From assembly GCF_002737765.1 (NCBI RefSeq), contig NZ_PEGG01000093.1:1-8401 (forward strand): a stretch of DNA of 8,401 nt. The letters run 5' to 3'. Below, in pieces: positions 6,076 to 8,401 of this stretch (position 1 is the first letter of the stretch; each line of letters opens with the position of its first letter). The position numbers and the translations under genes were made by a program. Source of the DNA: Caulobacter sp. B11 (lineage in GTDB: Bacteria > Pseudomonadota > Alphaproteobacteria > Caulobacterales > Caulobacteraceae). The notes beneath the pieces are model-generated. The model searched no databases and had not been told where the DNA came from. It saw nothing but the letters and a program-made list of their open reading frames with translations.

Positions 6076-7862
6076 TTAACGTCCCTTGGGCGGGGCCTTG
6101 TTGCCGCGCACGGTCTTGAAGCCGGCGATCGGGCGCTTGGGCCCGGCCGCCTTGCCGCCGGCGGCCTTGAAGCCGACCTTGTAGCTGGGCGTCGCTGCCT
6201 TTTTCTGGGCCTTGGGACCCAGCTTCTTGACCGCCTTGACCGCCGCCTTGCCGGGCTCGGCGGCCACGGCCGCGGCGTCGACCACGGGCTTGCCGGCCTT
6301 GGCCGCTTTCGGCGGAGCCTTAATCGAGGCCTTGGCCTCGCTGCGGGTCGGCTTGGGCGCGACGGCGCCGGGTTCGAAGGTCACCCCCGCCGCCGCGGCG
6401 GCTTCCTCGGCCAGGCGACGCGATTTCTTGACCGTGTTGCGCGAGGCCTTGATGCGGGCCTCCTCGCGTTCCTTGCGTTCCCACTCGCGCTTGCCCTGGC
6501 CCTTGCCGGAGTGGCCCTTGGCCTCACCGTCGGCATAGGGGTTGGCGCCGGACTTGATGGTGATGCGCAGCGGCACGCCCGGCAGGTCGAAGCTTTCGCG
6601 CAGGCTGTTGATCAGATAGCGCCGATACTGTTCAGGCATCTGGTCGGCGCGGCTGGAGAACAGCACGAAGGTCGGCGGCCGGGCTTTGATCTGGGCCATG
6701 TATTTCGGCTTGATGCGCTTGCCGCCGACCGAGGGCGGCGGATGCCTCTGCATGGCCATCTGCAGCCAGTCGTTGAGGTCGCGGGTCTTGACCTTGGTCG
6801 ACCAGTCGCGGTGGCTCTTCAGCACCGCCGGCATCAGCTTGTCGACACCCTTGCCGGTCTCGCCCGACAGGGCGACCACGGGGGTGCCGCGCAGTTGGGC
6901 AGCATGCGTTCGGCGTGCTCGACAAAGCCCTTCAGCGTGGCCGCCTGGTCCTCGACGAGGTCCCATTTGGCCAGCACGAAGACCACGCAGCGCCCTTCCC
7001 GCTCGGCCAGGTCGGCGATCTGCAGATCCTGGGTCTCGAACGGATGGGTGGCGTCCATGATCAGCAGAACCACCTCGGCGAAGGTGATCGAGCGGATGGT
7101 GTCGCCGGTCGAGAGCTTTTCCAGCTTCTCGTTGACCTTGGCCTTCTTGCGCAGGCCGGCGGTGTCGACCAGCCGCACCTTACGGCCGCCCCAGTCCCAG
7201 TCGACCGAGATGGAGTCGCGGGTGATGCCGGCTTCCGGACCGGTCAGCAGGCGCTGCTCGCCGATCAGGCGGTTGATCAGGGTCGACTTGCCGGCGTTGG
7301 GACGGCCGACAATGGCGATCTTGATCGGCTTGTCGTCGTCCAGCTCGGCGTGTTCGCCCTGCAGCTCCTCGGGGGCGATGGCGATCAGGGCGGCATAGAG
7401 CTCGGCCATGCCTTCGCCGTGCTCGCCCGAGATCTGGATTGGTTCGCCAAGGCCCAGCACATTGGCTTCGGCCGCGCCGTGATCGCCGGCCTTGCCTTCG
7501 GACTTGTTGGCGGCGACCAGCACCGGCTTGTTCCGCTTGCGCAGGATCTCGGCGAAGATCCTGTCCAGCGGGGTCAGGCCCTCGCGGGCGTCGAACACCA
7601 GCAGGCTGACATCGGCTTCGTCGATGGCCAGCTCGGTCTGGGCGCGCATGCGCGCTTCCAGGCTTTCGTCGGTGACGTCCTCGAAGCCGGCGGTGTCGAT
7701 CAGCTCCAGGTCCAGGTCGCCGAGGCGACCATGGGCGAAGCGACGATCGCGGGTAACCCCGGGCTGGTCATCGACCAGCGCCAGCTTGCGACCGGCGAGG
7801 CGGTTGAACAGGGTCGATTTGCCCACATTGGGGCGGCCGACAATGGCGAGTTTCAAAGGCAT
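6076..7862 (-). CDS. der: Ribosome biogenesis GTPase Der (EngA), frameshifted, long basic tail
   Basis: Der is an essential tandem GTPase that acts in 50S subunit maturation. Read across the frameshift it is 595 residues; the family is usually about 440-500. GTPase domain 1: G1 GRPNVGKS (9-16), DTAG (56-59), G4 as NKSE (119-122), G5 SGEHG. Domain 2: G1 GRPNAGKS (186-193), DTAG (233-236), G4 as AKWD (298-301), G5 SGETG (333-337). A C-terminal KH-like domain runs to about 441. The last ~154 residues are a Lys/Arg helix followed by an Ala/Lys/Pro-rich tail. The frame breaks at 6897-6899 (residue ~322, after AERMLP), where CCCC has become CCC on the coding strand; [17 protein letters not shown] continues in another frame. 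The ATG at 7862 gives [11 protein letters not shown]; an in-frame TTG at 7871 is less likely. No Shine-Dalgarno sequence is seen. It lies downstream of bamB on the same strand. Confidence 0.95.
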
Positions 7863-7901
7863 GGGGTTCAAGTAGTCGATTTTGAGGATAGGGGCAAAGC
7901 A

Positions 7902-7937
7902 GCAAGCCCGGACTGGTTCTCACCAGCCCGGGCTTGC
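7902..7937 (-). terminator. Long perfect-type hairpin between bamB and der
   Basis: Two 16-nt arms (7902-7917 and 7922-7937) pair along their full length with one G-U wobble. On the minus-strand transcript the loop is GAGA, a GNRA-type tetraloop. It lies downstream of bamB and about 40 nt upstream of der. Only TGCTTTG follows on the minus strand, so it lacks a real U-tract; it could be a terminator, an RNA-stabilising 3' end or a processing site. Confidence 0.5.
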
Positions 7938-7956
7938 CGCATGAATAGGGGTCGGT

Positions 7957-7982
7957 TTCGGCGCGGCCGGAGCCGCGCCGAA
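7957..7982 (-). terminator. GC-rich hairpin just after the bamB stop
   Basis: TTCGGCGCGGC and GCCGCGCCGAA form a perfect 11-bp stem with a 4-nt loop (TCCG on the minus strand), starting 11 nt after the bamB stop codon. No U-tract follows in either orientation. It is the first of two tandem hairpins that probably define the bamB mRNA 3' end or attenuate read-through into der. Confidence 0.5.
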
Positions 7983-7993
7983 GCAGAAAAGAT

Positions 7994-8401
7994 CTAGCGG
8001 ATCGCCACGACCTGGGCCTCATCGGTGACCAGATAGAGCTCCGAGCCCATGGCGATGGGAGCCAGCAGCACCGAGGACCCGATCTTCAGGGTCTTGACCG
8101 TTTCACCGGTCTTGGGGTTGAGGGCCACGGCCTCGCCCTCGCTGGACACGGTGATCAGGTGGCCCGAGGCCAGGATCGGCGACGACCACAGCAGCGGGTG
8201 CTTGGCGCGCTTCTTCTTCTGGCGCTTGGACAGGCTCTCGGTGTTGTTGAGGTCGCGGATCCAGTAGATCTGGCCGGAGTCGCGCGACGCGCAGATCACC
8301 TGGCCAGCCTTGTCGACCACGAACACGACGTCGCCCGCGGCCCAGGGGCTGGTGATGGCGGTGACCGGCAGGCTCCAGCGGGCTTGGCCGGTGCGCAGGT
8401 C
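7994..8401 (-). CDS. bamB: Outer-membrane assembly lipoprotein BamB, C-terminal part
   Basis: BamB is the beta-propeller lipoprotein of the BAM complex, which folds beta-barrel proteins into the outer membrane from the periplasmic side. The right edge cuts the gene, so only the last 135 residues are present; the signal peptide and lipobox are out of view. PQQ-like propeller blades are visible: DLRTGQARWSLPV, SPWAAGDVVFVVDKAGQVIC with SRDSGQIYWIRDL, then SSPILASGHLITVSSEGEAV with NPKTGETVKTLKIG, ending LVTDEAQVVAIR. A very basic insert (SKRQKKKRAKHP) lies between two blades. The first ATG within the window (8326) is internal, because the propeller sequence continues in frame to the edge. BamB next to der is a common gene pairing in proteobacteria, which supports the assignment over other PQQ-repeat proteins. 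Confidence 0.88.
   Translation of the reverse strand, partial: DLRTGQARWSLPVTAITSPWAAGDVVFVVDKAGQVICASRDSGQIYWIRDLNNTESLSKRQKKKRAKHPLLWSSPILASGHLITVSSEGEAVALNPKTGETVKTLKIGSSVLLAPIAMGSELYLVTDEAQVVAIR

Noticed and set aside
7863..7900. Promoter directly upstream of der
   Set aside because: CTATCC and CTACTTG only weakly resemble a Caulobacter -10 and no matching -35 was found, so no promoter is called.
6511..7997. Plus-strand open frames of 295 and 360 residues opposite der
   Set aside because: Antisense shadows of der; composition follows the third-codon GC bias and no domain is recognised.
1..8401. CRISPR array, mobile element, tRNA/rRNA, toxin-antitoxin or defence system
   Set aside because: No direct repeat series, transposase, integrase, clover-leaf sequence or small two-gene module was seen; nearly all sequence is accounted for by core genes.

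Overview
The window is GC-rich, tightly packed chromosomal DNA that fits an alphaproteobacterium, most likely Caulobacteraceae (Caulobacter/Phenylobacterium type). The basis is codon usage, very short or overlapping gene junctions, the radA-cvpA-purF order, and protein features such as a PurF with a propeptide but no Fe-S cysteines. The taxon is an inference from pattern, not from a database search.

Layout. The plus strand carries the 3' part of radA (cut by the left edge), then cvpA and purF, joined by overlapping stop/start codons (TTGA and ATGA) and so probably one transcript. A 112-bp gap holds a degenerate palindromic repeat. It is followed by a bile-acid:sodium-symporter-like membrane protein and an SDR oxidoreductase, which has a possible leaderless promoter. 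The SDR ends 3 bp from a convergent minus-strand block, which reads right to left: bamB (cut by the right edge), a 131-bp gap with two strong hairpins, der (double-GTPase ribosome biogenesis factor), and an exported metallo-beta-lactamase-fold hydrolase starting 5 bp after der.

The genes are housekeeping functions: DNA repair (RadA), purine synthesis (PurF with CvpA), ribosome assembly (Der) and outer-membrane assembly (BamB), plus three accessory enzymes or transporters. I see no mobile element, CRISPR array, tRNA, rRNA or defence system, and no convincing new system.

The most important caveat is that three of the eight genes are broken by single-base indels in otherwise perfectly conserved reading frames. 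radA has a compensating -1/+1 pair, with the first hit in the Walker A motif; purF and der each have a CCCC-to-CCC contraction. Because these are essential or core genes and two of the changes are in homopolymers, sequencing or assembly error is the likeliest cause. The proteins described here are read across those sites.
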